Below, one piece after another: positions 35,552 through 47,988 of a stretch of 64,000 nucleotides of DNA. Source of the stretch: Halichondria panicea (lineage: Eukaryota > Porifera > Demospongiae > Suberitida > Halichondriidae); NCBI RefSeq assembly GCF_963675165.1, contig NC_087377.1, positions 7,457,122 through 7,521,121 on the forward strand, given 5' to 3'. A program made the position numbers and the translations under genes. Numbering within the stretch: the stretch's first letter is position 1; the number at the start of each line of letters is the position of its first letter. Under the pieces are notes generated by a model that saw only the letters and a list, made by a program, of their open reading frames with translations, was not told where the DNA came from and searched no databases.

Positions 35552-38500
35552 ATGGATGATTACACTAGTTTGACATTTCTTCTATTTGTGGGGACGTTCA
35601 CCATAGCTGTAAAAGGTACGTAAGTAGCTATGCATGGTCTAGGCATAATTATTTTGCTATTCCTGGTCCAGAAATGCATGGTGATACTCTTGCTATTTTA
35701 TAGGCTATTGCTTTGTTTGTTACTACAATTATCCAGAGATTGGCTGCATGTATAATGTGTTTGACCGTATTATCTAATGGCTTACATTTGTGGTTAGTGT
35801 AGATACTGTATATAGCGGGAAATTTTCGTAGGTGCACAATTTTGCATTTTTTGAGGGCAGAGCAGTTACGCAAAAATTAAAACTGGGATAAATTCCCACG
35901 CACTGGTATTTCACATGCAAAGTTCTTGGTGGGTGCATGTGGTTTCCTGGCATTGAAATGATAATTATTAGAACCCACGAAAATTTCTGCTGAGGGCTCT
36001 GTAGCCAAATAGCAAAAAGGGTGCTAATATTTTCCCGAAAATTTCCCCGCTATAATTATATATACGGTACTGAATGGGGGCTCATATAGTTGTATTTCTC
36101 CACCCACACCACACCACACCACACACCTCACACACACACACACCCACATGTTACACTCACCGCCACTATATATACGGTAATACCGGTACCGTTTTTCTTC
36201 TGATTACAGTGAGAAAGTGCTCCAATTGAGCGGCAAGTAAAGTCTAATGGCGCGCTATTAGAAATAACAATAATAATAGCCTAAAATCAATCAACGCTAT
36301 AATTGATCCATTGCTACTATCATGCACTTTACGTTAATTCTTCCTAATGCTATAAGCGCCTGTTCTATTGGTGATTAGAAGAAAACGATAGTTGTGCAAA
36401 TTTACTGAATGGACGATAAAACATACACAATTAATGTAGAAGAGTATACTATTAATTTGTTGTTCCTATCAAAGGTATATAGTGATGTATATATACATAA
36501 TTATATTCAATTGGCCTTCCTGTCTTCCTAGTACCATACATTTATCATGTACACAGCCCAACAGTTTACAATTGAGCCTGAGTCAGTGGTACAAGCCGAG
36601 GGATTATTGGCAGAGTTTGAGTGCCTGTCTCCTGGAGCACTAACTCATCCTTGGTTTGTGAATGGCATTGAGTCTACAAGCCCTGACTTCTCATCTGAAA
36701 TCAAAGTAGCTGGAGGCACTTCAGGTCTTCCCTCAGTGTTAACTATCCCAGCTAGCTTACAGTTCAACAGCAGTGTCGTTCAGTGTGCAGCCGTTTCAGT
36801 GACTGGTGGAGTCTTATCAAGGAATGCAACGTTGAAAGTTGGTGAGTAGTATAATTACTTGCAGAGTATACATCTTGACACAGTTGCTTTCAATGAGGTT
36901 TTTTCTCTCAGAGCGTGTATCTATTGAAGTGCTGAATGATGAAACCATTACCGTCTCTGTGACCAATAACTTCACAATAAATATCCTCTCCTATCATGTG
37001 GACATCTTTCTCACTACTCTGGGCACCAATGAGATGGTTACACTCCCTCCTCTAAATGGGATTCAAAATCAAACACAGTTTAATTACGGGCAACCTGATA
37101 ACCACACTGTCTGTGATATATTCACCTTCACTGTGACTCCAATTAGCGAGTTAGGAATGGAAGGAAGATCCAGTGAACCAGTAATTTACTTCTTTACAGC
37201 AATTAGAGGTTCTGTGAATGTTTTATTGAACGTTTATGCTTGACAATTACCACAGATAATAACAATGTCACTTCCCTCATCAGTCAGGGAGGAAATGTGT
37301 TGATGAAAATAGTACATCTCAGTGGTATGGTAAGAGACGTATTGACTGTAGTAAGATACATTTATTCAGCACACCTCTATAGGTACCCAACTGTACCAAC
37401 TTCACCTCCTACCAATTGACCTCTGACATATTGGCACCCATCAATAAGACCATCGAAGACCCCCACATGATAAGTTTCTCTCTTCCCACTGACCAGATAA
37501 TCAACATCTCTGTGACACTTACTTCGATCACGGGTGTACGTCTCATATTCAAGGACATGCTAATCAGTAAGTCGTGTTATTCAGTAGTAAGTATTACATG
37601 CTGATTTTAACACAGGAACAACTGATGTTCAAAATTTGATTGTGGACGTTTGCCCTAAAGAAAACTGTGCAAATATTGAGTATGTTGAAGGTACCCTCTC
37701 TCCCGGAGCTCTTCTCTGTGTGATACGTATCATTGATGGAGAGTTGGATTTTCCAAGCACAAGACTAGTGCCAATTCGACGGAATATGAGTGACAATTTT
37801 ACCATCCCGGTGACTGTTAGTGGAAATTACAGTGTGGTTGCATTTGACCTTGAGAACAACAATTTGAGTGTACCAAGAATCCCCATTTCTATAGCGGCCA
37901 ACGATGAAACTATATTTTTGCTCAATAGTAAGTCGGCTATTATTATGTCAGTGTTGTACATATACTTTTTTGTGTGCTGTGCCATATCCTCCCAAAAAAT
38001 TGTACTCGCAGATAATTGGCATTAAAACCGCTTGCGAGTAATTGAAAAATTTAATTTCACAACTTGAGCAAGAATTTAATTTAATTAATTTTTAAGCTAA
38101 ATAGTGAAATCGCAAACAAATCAGGCTACCTGTGAAAATATGTCACCTTAAGGTAATCTCTCACGAGCGGACCTTCTGGATTCCGGACAGCGGACAATCT
38201 TTGTGCAAAACTTCCTCTTATAACGGACAAACAGAAAATTACACATGTATATTTTATGTCCATATGGTATTATGTTATTGCTATAAATCGTACTGCCATA
38301 CTGCAAAGCATGAAAGAATTATGCTTTATATCTTTGATTTTAGCAAGTTTCTTACTTATCGTACTTTTTGAACTAGAATTAGGGTCTAATTATAATTATA
38401 CATGAATACTATCTTGATATGGCAATTTGAATGAACCTTCAAAAAGAGACTAGGACAAACACTCTGCCTCCAAGTGTCCTTTATTCGGAGGTTCCATATA

Positions 38501-39454
38501 GTGCTTTCGCAGGTTGACCTCGAACCTCAAAAATTCTGTCATTTGAATTTCTATCGTCATATAATTATAACAACGCAATTTGTGAACATAATTATTTTTG
38601 CTAGATAGTACTGTGTTAATAAAGTTGTTGGGTTCCCTTTTCCTCAGAATCTTCCACTGAACCAAATTTTCCACCTAATTCTAAGGACATCACTGTCACT
38701 AAACTATCGAATGGGAGTGCTGAAGTAACCTGCACTATCACTGGCCAGAGTTGTCTAGCATTGTTTCAATCTACAAACTCTCCAACCTCTCTTGATCCGA
38801 TGGTGATGATTGGTTTTATTGAACCACCTAATGACAGAACCACTGTCACTCTTGATGCCACTTCCGATATTTATGTGGTAGTGTACACTTGGAACAGTGA
38901 TTCTAGTGAGACCATCTTTGATGGGAAGGTATCCTTCATCAGTAAGCCAAGAGTTAGTTTCAGTTTCAAAATTGTATGCGTTCTGTTCTTCCTCTTGCAG
39001 GTCCTCTCCCTACACGAGTACCTGACAGTACAGAGTTTGGATCTCTGCCCATACTAATAGCAGGTGAATGATGCAATTCACGGCTGTCTGTGTATATTTT
39101 TGTCTTTTAAAAGATATCATCACTGTGGCTGTGGTACTGCTTCTCCTGGTAGTCATTGTAACTATAGTAGCCGTAGTTATTGTGAAGAGAAAACGAAGCC
39201 GTTTTACAGAATCAAATGGGAGAGTGGATTGGTCATCAACATTTGCAGGAATTGAGCAGCCCAACGAAGCTTATGCTCCAGTACTCAAGAGGAACATTGC
39301 CTATGAGCAAACAAAGAAACCATGGGGACAGAGGATCGATGACTCACAAGCCCCGGCAACAACAGAGGGAGAGTATGCCAGCATTGAGCCAGTTCATGTG
39401 TACGAAGATGTGTTGCCTCAGGGAAAAGCAAGTCGTATTAACATTAACTTATAG
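35552..39454 (+). CDS. Receptor copy 6: type 2 Ig/FN3 transmembrane receptor, fused membrane/tail exon
   Basis: Nine exons join to 637 aa: 35552-35615, 36557-36841, 36912-37208, 37256-37329, 37383-37566, 37616-37927, 38648-38941, 39001-39063, 39114-39454. The signal peptide is MDDYTSLTFLLFVGTFTIAV. The Ig-like domain (about 23-116) has Cys in FECLSP, Trp in HPWFVNG and Cys in VVQCAA. An FN3-like domain and three more modules follow as in copy 3. Exon 7 is shorter than in copy 3 by 18 bases and lacks SQLELP before its splice site. The membrane exon (helix about 526-548) runs on into the tail without an intron, through RFTESNG instead of the usual EVPESDG. The tail keeps YAPV (Y578), YEQT (Y588), YASI (Y612) and YEDV (Y621), but a 10-bp deletion replaces the last YVNV motif with INL. 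All splice sites are GT-AG. Confidence 0.8.
35800..36070. mobile_element. GTATAGCGGGAAATTTT-family MITE in intron 1 of copy 6
   Basis: Left end tatagcgggaaattttcgta near 35811, right end aaaatttccccgctataatt near 36048. The interior is inverted relative to the copies that follow tail exons (cacgcactggtatttcacat). Confidence 0.65.
37928..38647. other. Intron 6 of copy 6 with old repeat
   Basis: This 720-bp intron holds an inverted pair (ctcacgagcggaccttctgg / ttattcggaggttccatat type sequence) typical of a decayed DNA transposon. No coding exon is seen. Confidence 0.4.
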
Positions 39455-40350
39455 TTTTGTACCAGATTTTACCCCTTATAACTATTAATTAACTTATAAT
39501 TTTGTCCCACACAGTTGTGTAATTGTACAATGTCAAGGGGATATGAAGAGAAGAGGGCATGCAAATCACTATTATAGTCTAACGTGCGAGCAAGAACTGG
39601 ATTCAATCTATCTGCACATGTACTTTACACAAAATCAAATAGATATTACTGTACTTTTCCAGTAAATTCCACCGCCCACAACAGTTTTTGCTCGCAAGCC
39701 CTCTTCTCTTCATACGCCCTTGACAATGTACGATTCTATCAATTTTGTACGCCAAACTTTTTCTTTTTCTATTTGTCCGCCACTGGCTAAGACAGTATAT
39801 ATAGTTAGATGATCACTGGACTGGACTACACTGCATGGACTCACCTTTGATCTTATGTAAATAAGAAAATGATTATGTACTTGGAGATGGAAGCATTAGA
39901 TGGTATTTAGCAAAGTAGTGCTGGAAAATCTACCTTTAGTTAGTACATCAGTCATGCATGCATACGGTCTGTTTGAAAATTAATGGTTGCACAAAAATTA
40001 ATGGGTCATTCGTACAAGAATTTGCACCAACAAAAATTACCCGCTATATAATTATACTGTATAATAATTATAATTATAATAGACCACTCTTAAAATCTAA
40101 GACTTATTTTTAGACTTGAACTTTTGGCATCGATCGTTTTTAACAACAATCATGGTTGATCATTACCCACTATTCGCATGCAGCAAAATTCATCACAATA
40201 ATTATAATCAATGTGTGTATAAAAGCTAGCTATTAGTAGTTTTATGTTATGTAGCTTTGGCACCTCCACCGAGGCATCAGCACCCGCGGTGCTTTCATTA
40301 TTATAATTATGGAATGGCATGAAAATGGTATACATGCATAAATGAATATT
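39455..40350. other. Intergenic, no gene seen
   Basis: Spacer between copy 6 and the large inverted repeat. A pair, gaagagaagagggcatgc near 39546 and aagccctcttctcttcatac near 39697, forms a short inverted repeat. No supported exon. Confidence 0.45.
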
Positions 40351-43300
40351 GTTCGTTGTTAACATTATTGTCTCAAACGCTTAAATTATAGTCAAACACT
40401 TAATACTACCGAAGACAACTTATGGAGCACCTCGCCACCTGCATGCATGAATACAGCAAACAATGTATTATAATCATATACACTTACTACTTTGACATTC
40501 ATTATAATTCTGTACACTTATACTGCTTGACATTCATTATGCCTCGGTGTGCATGTAACTTCCAGTATATCATACAGTCATGCGATGGTAAATTTAGCAC
40601 ACATGTTGTATAAATTATAGTTAGAAACATATAGTACTAATTGACTTCAAGTAGTATAATTTATACACGTATACCGTATACCGTGTTGTTTTCAAGGGTC
40701 CTCCACAAACATTACTAACAGCGGATGCAACGTGCATTGACATAACGTATAGCGTGAAATTTATGTTTTATAGGTAATTCCATGAAAGTTAAGTGCCTTG
40801 AAAATTTCGTGCATAAGAAGAGAAGAGTATCAAACTACTGATACCTCTACACAAAAACGGTGCACAAAGTAACATGACTCGCACGTGACGAAGTATTGTA
40901 AACTATATATACTAGTAATCTCCTAGTAAATGTTAACCATGACGTTTTAGGGGTGTGGCAATTGAACAATGACATCTGATTCTAGCTAGTCGTTCGCGTT
41001 CAACAATCAGAGCTGCTTACTGCACACTGATAAGACAATCTCTTCACAAAAATCATCTAAATAGAGACAATAGTCGGGTTGATCCTCTTCACTCTTTCCT
41101 CACTATTAACAAATTCTGTGCGTTGTGTAATTATGCGCAAACGTCATCAATTGCATGCGAGTTGCTCACGTGCAATTGACAGGACGTCACACGTTACTTT
41201 GTGCACAGTTTTTGTGTAGAGGTATCGATCAGTAGTTCGACACTCTTCTCGCATTCTTGGTATAGGTAGAATACAGAATACAAGTACAGTACTAGAGTAT
41301 AGAATCCCATAAACACATTTACTAAACAAGCGTTTATACAAGCAATGGCTCAATTCAATGGTGGAGCTCTTCTTGACCTTATACTGCTAGTATTAGTTAT
41401 TGCTTGCATGGCACGGGTACAATAATTATATTAATGCGGCCCTCGGACATTACATCACCAATAATTATTACACAAGACCCCGTCCAATGATACTTGCAGT
41501 GCATTGTATCATCATAATTATAACCATGCATCAACAAGGTCATACAGTCCCTCCCGTGCTATACATAGTGGGGACATAATTATAGGGGTGATATAAAACA
41601 CATATACCGTACCCTCGCGAAAATAAGCCCATCCCGTCTTTTGCTTCGAAGTTCTTGCAGGGTATTTTCTAGACTCGCAAGCCACTCCCTTTTCTCTGAT
41701 TGGACGGGGGCGGGAGAAAAGGGACTGGTGACTCTGGGCTACAGCTTGTGTAAATCAGGAATGCTATTAAATATTAATGTCACGTGCAAATTATCCAATT
41801 TATTCTGATGTGTCAAAAGCTAAAGACACACAGAAGACAAGTATACGGATCTATCTAGCCAGCCTTTTGATTTTATAGATCCTTGTACCAGTGTCTGTTG
41901 TGCCACAACTTGTGGATTAGCATGGAACAGCTGATGAACGTAGAAATCTTGGCAGTCCTTCTTTGAACCGAGGAGTGGCAGCGATTTAAGACAGCTTGTA
42001 CAAGTCTGACTACTCTCAATTCAACTGCTGCCCTCTGCCATTATCTGTCTTGTATTGTACAGGTTATTAAAAGCTTTAGGCAACCAATGACTTTCGGCTG
42101 CCAGTTCTCATCACGTAAAACTAAAACAAGCTAATCTCTGCTGGTGTCTTAGATGACTATACTCCTAGCTGAATGCCTGATGATGTTATTACTCCATCAT
42201 CTTCTCTTTTCTAGCACTAGCACTAGCATCCATTCTTAAACTGTAGCTAAGAAGCCCGCGATCACTTTTGCAGGCTACGCAATTCTACTTAACCTCACGC
42301 AATTTTTGGATCACGTGGAAAAATCAATGAATAATCTCTACCCAAATTCTGGTAGAGACACAAAATGTGTCCCAGAGTCACCAGTCCCTTTTCTCCCGCC
42401 CCCGTCCAATCAGAGAAAAGGGAGTGGCTTGCGAGTCTAGGTATTTTCATGCCCTCGATTATAAGCCCACCCAGAATGAAGAGTTTGAGCATGCGCAGTA
42501 GATAAATGCCACATGTTGACTATTAATTACCCCAGGCGTGAGTGGGCGGCCACGGGTATAGTAGTCTGTTGGTTTGTTTGTCACAGGTTATCTACTCACC
42601 TGGATGCCACAGCACTGCGTTTACAGCGCATGGATAGCCTTCACACAACAATATCTTGGTTTAAATAGTGACAGATTGTGATGTTATAAGGTTACGGTAA
42701 ACAGTTTGCTCATGAATATTCATTATAATGATTTTTGTGAAACTATAAATGCCATGATAAAAATTTGAAGCACACACATGATAAATATAATTGGTGTATC
42801 ATCCTGTATGACAAGTATCAGTCTTCAAAACATTTTCCAGTGGAAGCTCTCAGCGATCATCAAGTTACTAGAAACAACACAAACTAGTAGTCATTTTAAA
42901 CTTCCAAAAACACTTCTAGCTCTGTGTTCTTGCTCTTATAATGATGCTTCTTACCATTCAGGAGGGCGGGTCGAAGCGTTTTTTTCTTTCCAGGCCAACA
43001 AACTCTCACAAAATAATAATATGTAGACTAACTCCACTTAAAATGGCGGCCAGAGCCAAGGAAAACAGCCTCTTGTGAGCAAAGAAGCCTGGAGTCTCAG
43101 AGAAGTAGGGCTCCAGGTCCTACATGGAGTAGGATCCCAGTCAGCTAAAGCAAGCTTTCTACTTTAGTGACCCTGTTCCATTGTTCCTGGACCTGGTACA
43201 AGATCACTTCAGTTATAAGTAACGCATGTGCAAGTTCTGTTCAAGCTACATTTTGCTCGCTTTTATTAGACACCGAAGCTTTAACACCGAAAGCTGCCAC

Positions 43301-43430
43301 TATTAGAAGTACTGACTTATTGTGTGGAGGCTACCCATACTGTAAACGCAGTGCTAGAGCATCCAGGTAAGCAGACCCAGTCACAAGCTTCTTAGCTTTT
43401 GCTCGTTTTTATTTGACAACGAAGGTTTAA
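40351..43430. repeat. Arm A of giant inverted repeat
   Basis: Reads from gttcgttgttaacattattg to aacgaaggtttaa and returns in reverse complement as arm B (48308-51694). Without the transposons inside them both arms are about 2.3 kb. Sampled stretches are nearly identical, with scattered indels. The arm itself holds a shorter inverted pair (ctctacacaaaaacggtgca near 40848 / gtgcacagtttttgtgtagag near 41201). Minor ORFs shared by both arms are not convincing genes. Confidence 0.85.
41670..42439. mobile_element. Mutator-like non-autonomous element 1 (in arm A)
   Basis: 770 bp with perfect terminal inverted repeats of about 69 bp starting TAGACTCGCAAGCCACTCCC. It is flanked by the 9-bp duplication GGTATTTTC (41661-41669 and 42440-42448). 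Long inverted ends plus a 9-bp duplication fit the Mutator (MULE) superfamily. No transposase is present. Confidence 0.75.
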
Positions 43431-43545
43431 CATCAAATTCTGCCACTATTTAAAACTAATAACTTGTTGTATGAAGGCTATCCATGCCATATGCTGTGGC
43501 ATCCAGGTGAGTAGATTCACAAATTACAAACAAACCAGACGACTA
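43391..43545. repeat. Dispersed repeat (matches 43255-43380 and 57400-57600)
   Basis: Shares ttgacaacgaaggtttaaca, gaaggctatccatgc, gcatccaggtgagtag and tacaaacaaac with the adjacent end of arm A and with a copy at 57.4 kb. It is an interspersed element of unknown class. Confidence 0.5.
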
Positions 43546-43547
43546 CT

Positions 43548-43785
43548 ACCGTATAGCGCGAAATTTTCGAGGGGCTTAATTTTCGCTGATTTCGTGGGTT
43601 AGAATCTACACAAAAATTATGTCCACGAAAATTGTTGTTTAATTAGAATTACCTGCTATCATGCAAATATTTAAAGGCGTGGCTTCCGGTAAGCAGTCAT
43701 TCTGCAAACATTGTGCAACGAAATAGCTTTTAGAGGCCAATCCACGAAATATAAGTGCCTCGAAAATTTCGCGCTATACGGTATA
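43548..43785. mobile_element. MITE with GTATAGCGCGAAATTTTCG ends
   Basis: Left end taccgtatagcgcgaaattt, right end gaaaatttcgcgctatacgg. Related to, but distinct from, the MITEs following the receptor genes. It is followed by a repeated gtggccgcccacgcgcctcg motif (43790 and 43840). Confidence 0.65.
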
Positions 43786-45439
43786 ACCCGTGGCCGCCCA
43801 CGCGCCTCGGGTTAACAAACAAACAAACAGACTACTATACCTGTGGCCGCCCACGCGCGCCTCGGGTAAATATTCTAGTAATACGTTCAGTAGTGCGAAA
43901 TCGATGGGGCTTAATTTCTCCACGAAAATTAGGTCCATGAAATGCTTAGAGCTAACACAAGACGCAACTTCATTTAAATGACATTGCGTCTTATGTTAGC
44001 TATATATTTGGTCAAATTTTGACAAAATAGCGCAATATGATTTAAAATTTCGCGCTATTGTTAAAACCATGGCACCACTTTTGTTGTAGAGCTGCTTTTC
44101 AACCATTTAAGCTGCTATGTGGTGAACATAATCGAATCCATGAGATCAATACATTCCATACACCTTTCATGAATGTAGCTGGAATGCGACACCTTGTTGC
44201 CTCGTTTGCCTTTCTTCACTCGATACAGAATAACGATAACGATCGATGACAATATTAAACAATAACATAATTATAATTATAATTATTGCAATGATCAGAA
44301 TCAGAGTAACAACAATGACTGCAGAGAGAGAGAGAGGTCACGACTATTAATGCTAGCATGTAAAATAGGCAATGGAACGCAATCATATACCACACGTACT
44401 TGCTTACCTATTATTACTATGGGCGGTGGAGGTTGAGGTGAAGACAATGATGGAGATTCCGTACTGTCAAGAGGTGATTGTGTAGGGGGAGGACCTGCAA
44501 CATTAAGAATAGAGCACATTATAATTCTGAAACTGAAACTAACTCTGGGCTTACTGGTTCGTAGCTCCAATTGATCAATGAAGGATACCTTCCCATTAAA
44601 GATGGTCTCACCAGAATCACTGTTCCAAGTGTACACTACCACATAAACATCGGAAGTGCCATCAAGAGAGACAACAGTTCTGTCATTAGGTGGTTCAATA
44701 AAACCAACCACCACCATCAAATCAAGAGAGGTTTTAGATTGAAACAATGCTAGACAACTCTGGCCAGAGGTAGTGCAGGACACTTCAGCACTTCCATTTG
44801 ATAGTTTAGTGACAGTTCAGAATTAGGTGGAGAACTTGGTTCAGTGGAAGATTCTGAGGAAATAGGAACCCAACAAGTAAAATAGTTCGAGCTCAATCAT
44901 ACGGTCAAGGTGTGTGCACACGAGATCAACTTTCATGAGATCAACTCCCAAATTTCAGTGTAACGTACCCTATTTAATATAACAAACACGTTCAGAGGAA
45001 ATTTCAGGTCATTATACAAAGGCAGCCTTTGTGTTGAGGGGTTGCTTTTGTACTAACGATGACTTTTTTCATTATTAAAATATCGTTGTTGGTTCTGGGC
45101 TGATGTGATTGAAAGTGAATGTTTCCATTGATCCAAGTTAATTTGTACTACATGTAAGTGCATGAAATAGTCCACTAGCTCGTCAATGTCAAGCCAGGTT
45201 ATTAACAAATGTCAATGGACAAAATGCCACAGATACCATAAAAATGTACGTCTCGAATTTTCGTGTAGATACACCCCTCGAAGTCTTTCCTATAGCTCTT
45301 CAACTGTTCCTGAATTCTTGATGATTGAGCCATTGAGAATGAGTGTGCATTGTGCTAAATCTATAGGGGTTTTTTACTCAATACCTGTCCTTTGGCATGG
45401 GCGCATAGCTAAGAAAGTGAGGCCAACACCTTTAAAAAG

Positions 45440-45615
45440 TTAATTTCTGGATAACAAGATTAGAGTTGATTTGAGTTGATTTCAGGAGTTGAGTTGATCT
45501 TATGAAAAGTTGATTCTGTGAGAGTTGATCTATTGACAGTTGACCTCATGCAAAGTTGCTCTGGTAAGAATTGATCTCGTAGGAGTTGATCTCATGAAAG
45601 TTGATCTCGTGTGAG
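45440..45615. repeat. Degenerate GAGTTGATCTCATGAAA tandem repeat
   Basis: About eight imperfect units of 18-22 bp built on gagttgatct, lying in the intron between exons 6 and 7 of copy 7. An inverted piece (gagatcaactttcatgagatc) lies at about 44925. Confidence 0.65.
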
Positions 45616-46022
45616 GCAATCTATAAAACGCACACCACAAACGAATGTACATGTACAAGACTGACAGCCGACTCACCATTGCTCAAAACCGTACTTTCAT
45701 CGTCGGCCACTATAGAAATGGGCATTCTTGGTACACTCATATTGTTGTTCTCAAGGTCAAATGCAACCACGCTGTACTTTCCACTAACAGCCACCGGGAT
45801 GGTAAAATTGTTACTCATATTCCGTCGAATTGGCACTAATCTCATGCTTTGAAAATCCAACTCTCCATCAATGATACGTATCTCACACACAAGAGCTCCG
45901 GGAGAGAAGGAACCTTCAACATACTCAATACTTGCACAGTTTTCTTTAGGGCAAACGTCCACAATCAAGTTTTGAACATCAGTTGTTCCTGTGGAAATCA
46001 TTGTAAATCAAATCAGCATTGT

Positions 46023-46620
46023 AAAGCCCCGTTTACACAAGGCCTTTAATCTTGGTTGGAATCCAGATTAAACCTATCCGCGTTTGTGTAAACAGGCTCC
46101 GGATTAGCCAACCTACCTCTAAAGCAGAGGAGGTACCACACTTTCTTGGCTTCATGTATTGCTCAAGGTCTCTATGGCTAAGTACGTATATTGTTTCTCC
46201 AGCTGAGGTCCTCGTCAATATATTTATGAAGGGTGCAGCTAGTGCTCTCACCTCTTGTAGCAAGCATATCTCGTAACTGAATAGGGGTTCACTGGTGTTC
46301 AGCAAAGGAAACAGTTTGATCTAGGTCTAATCTATATACTACCCTTGACTTTGAAAAGCCTCAGTCACAGAATAATTAACGAGTTATTATGAGGAACACA
46401 CTACATTGAAAACTAAGATTGGAATACAATTAAAAGAGATATCACGAGATGTTGTCGTACCGCTTAGCTGTGAGTAAACACAAAGGGCTAATTCTGAGGT
46501 GTTGTTTATGTTTTTGCGCAAATGCAAGTAGTGGTCGTTTTACAATTTTACTATGCCCACTACTCAGACAAATCAGACCCGGATTTGACCCAGATTAGGC
46601 GTCGTGTAAACAGGGCTTTA
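46023..46620. mobile_element. MITE with AAAGCCC(C/T)GTTTACAC ends
   Basis: Begins aaagccccgtttacacaagg and ends cgtcgtgtaaacagggcttt, with inner inverted pairs (tccagattaa / gacccagattagg). It lies in an intron of copy 7 between exons 5 and 6. No ORF. Confidence 0.7.
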
Positions 46621-47694
46621 TACTACTACCAGGAGTGCTACTGAATAACATGACTTACTGATTAGCATGTCCTTGAATATGAGGCCCACACCCATGATCG
46701 AAGTAAGTGTCACAGAGATGTTGATTATCTGGTCAGTGGGAAGCAGGAAATTTATCATTTGGGGGTCTTCGATGGTCTTATTGATGGGTACCAATATGTC
46801 AGTGGTAACTTGGTAAGAGGTGAAGTTGGTACAGTTTGGTACCTGAGAGGTGAGCTGAATAAGTGTGTCTTACAGTCAATACGTTTCTTACCATACCACC
46901 GAGATGTACTATTTTCTTCAACACATTACTGATGAGAGGAATGACATTACTACCTGTGGTTTTTTTGTCAAGCATAATTATATAAACACATTAAAGATAA
47001 TATTCACAGTACCTGTTACTTGTGTAAAGAACCCAGTGACTGGTTCACTCTGATTTCCTTCCATTCTTGACTCAGAAGTAATTGGAGTTACAGTGAAGGA
47101 GAATATATCACAGACAGTGTGGTTCTTAAGTTGTTGATAATTAAACTGCACTTGATTTTGAATCCCATTTAGAGGAGGAAGTGCAACCATCTCATTGGTG
47201 ACCAGAGGCACCAGGGAGATGTCCACACGATAGGCGAGGTTATTCATAGTGAAATTATTCATTACGGAGACAGTAATTTTGGTTTCACCATTCAACACCT
47301 CAAGAATTACACGCTCTGAGAAAATAAGCACAGCAACACAAGGTATACTTTCTACAATACACCACTCACCAACTGTCAATATTGCAATCCTTGAGAACAA
47401 CACTGCACCACTCAGTGAAAATGCTGCACACTGAATGACACTGTTGTTGAACTGTGAGCTAGCTGGGATGGTCAGCACTGAGGGACGACCTGAAGTACCT
47501 CCAGCTACTTTGATTTCAGATGAAAAGTCAGGGCTTACAGACGGTGTGCCGTCCACGAACCAAGGATAACCTGATGCTCCAGGAGACAGGCACTCAAACT
47601 TTGCCAATAATCCCTCGGCTTGTATCACTGACTCGGGCTCAATTGTAAACTTTTGGGCTGTATTATTATGACGTACATGGCGGCGGTTTGTCAT

Positions 47695-47988
47695 TAGACT
47701 CGCAAGCCGTCACTGTTGCAGGCGAACAGTAGACTGGTCAAACTCCGTGTTGAGACTCGTGTAACGTTTGCCACGATATTTGTGGCAACTAACCGCATGC
47801 GGTTACCACAAGATCAATGATAGTGACGTTTCACTAGAAAATTCTACGTATCACATGCAGTATACTGACGTCACGAAAACCGCAGCCACTTAAAATATTT
47901 TCTGATATGCTGACTGTGCAACACGAGTCTCAACACGGAGTTTGACCAGTCTACTGTTTGCCTGCAACAGTGACGGCTTGCGAGTCTA
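47695..47988. mobile_element. Mutator-like MITE (element 4) in intron 1 of copy 7
   Basis: 294 bp, almost entirely two inverted repeats of about 68 bp plus a short core, starting TAGACTCGCAAGCCGTCACT. Flanked by the 9-bp duplication GTTTGTCAT (47686-47694 and 47989-47997). The first 14 terminal bases equal those of element 1. Confidence 0.8.

Noticed and set aside
41147-41353. 68-codon minus ORF repeated at 50699-50905
   Set aside because: Its conservation reflects the giant inverted repeat; it has no domain, splice context or hydrophobic pattern of a gene.
43167-43370. 67-codon ORF identical to one at 48368-48571
   Set aside because: It lies in the inverted-repeat arms and overlaps a dispersed repeat; no evidence of coding.
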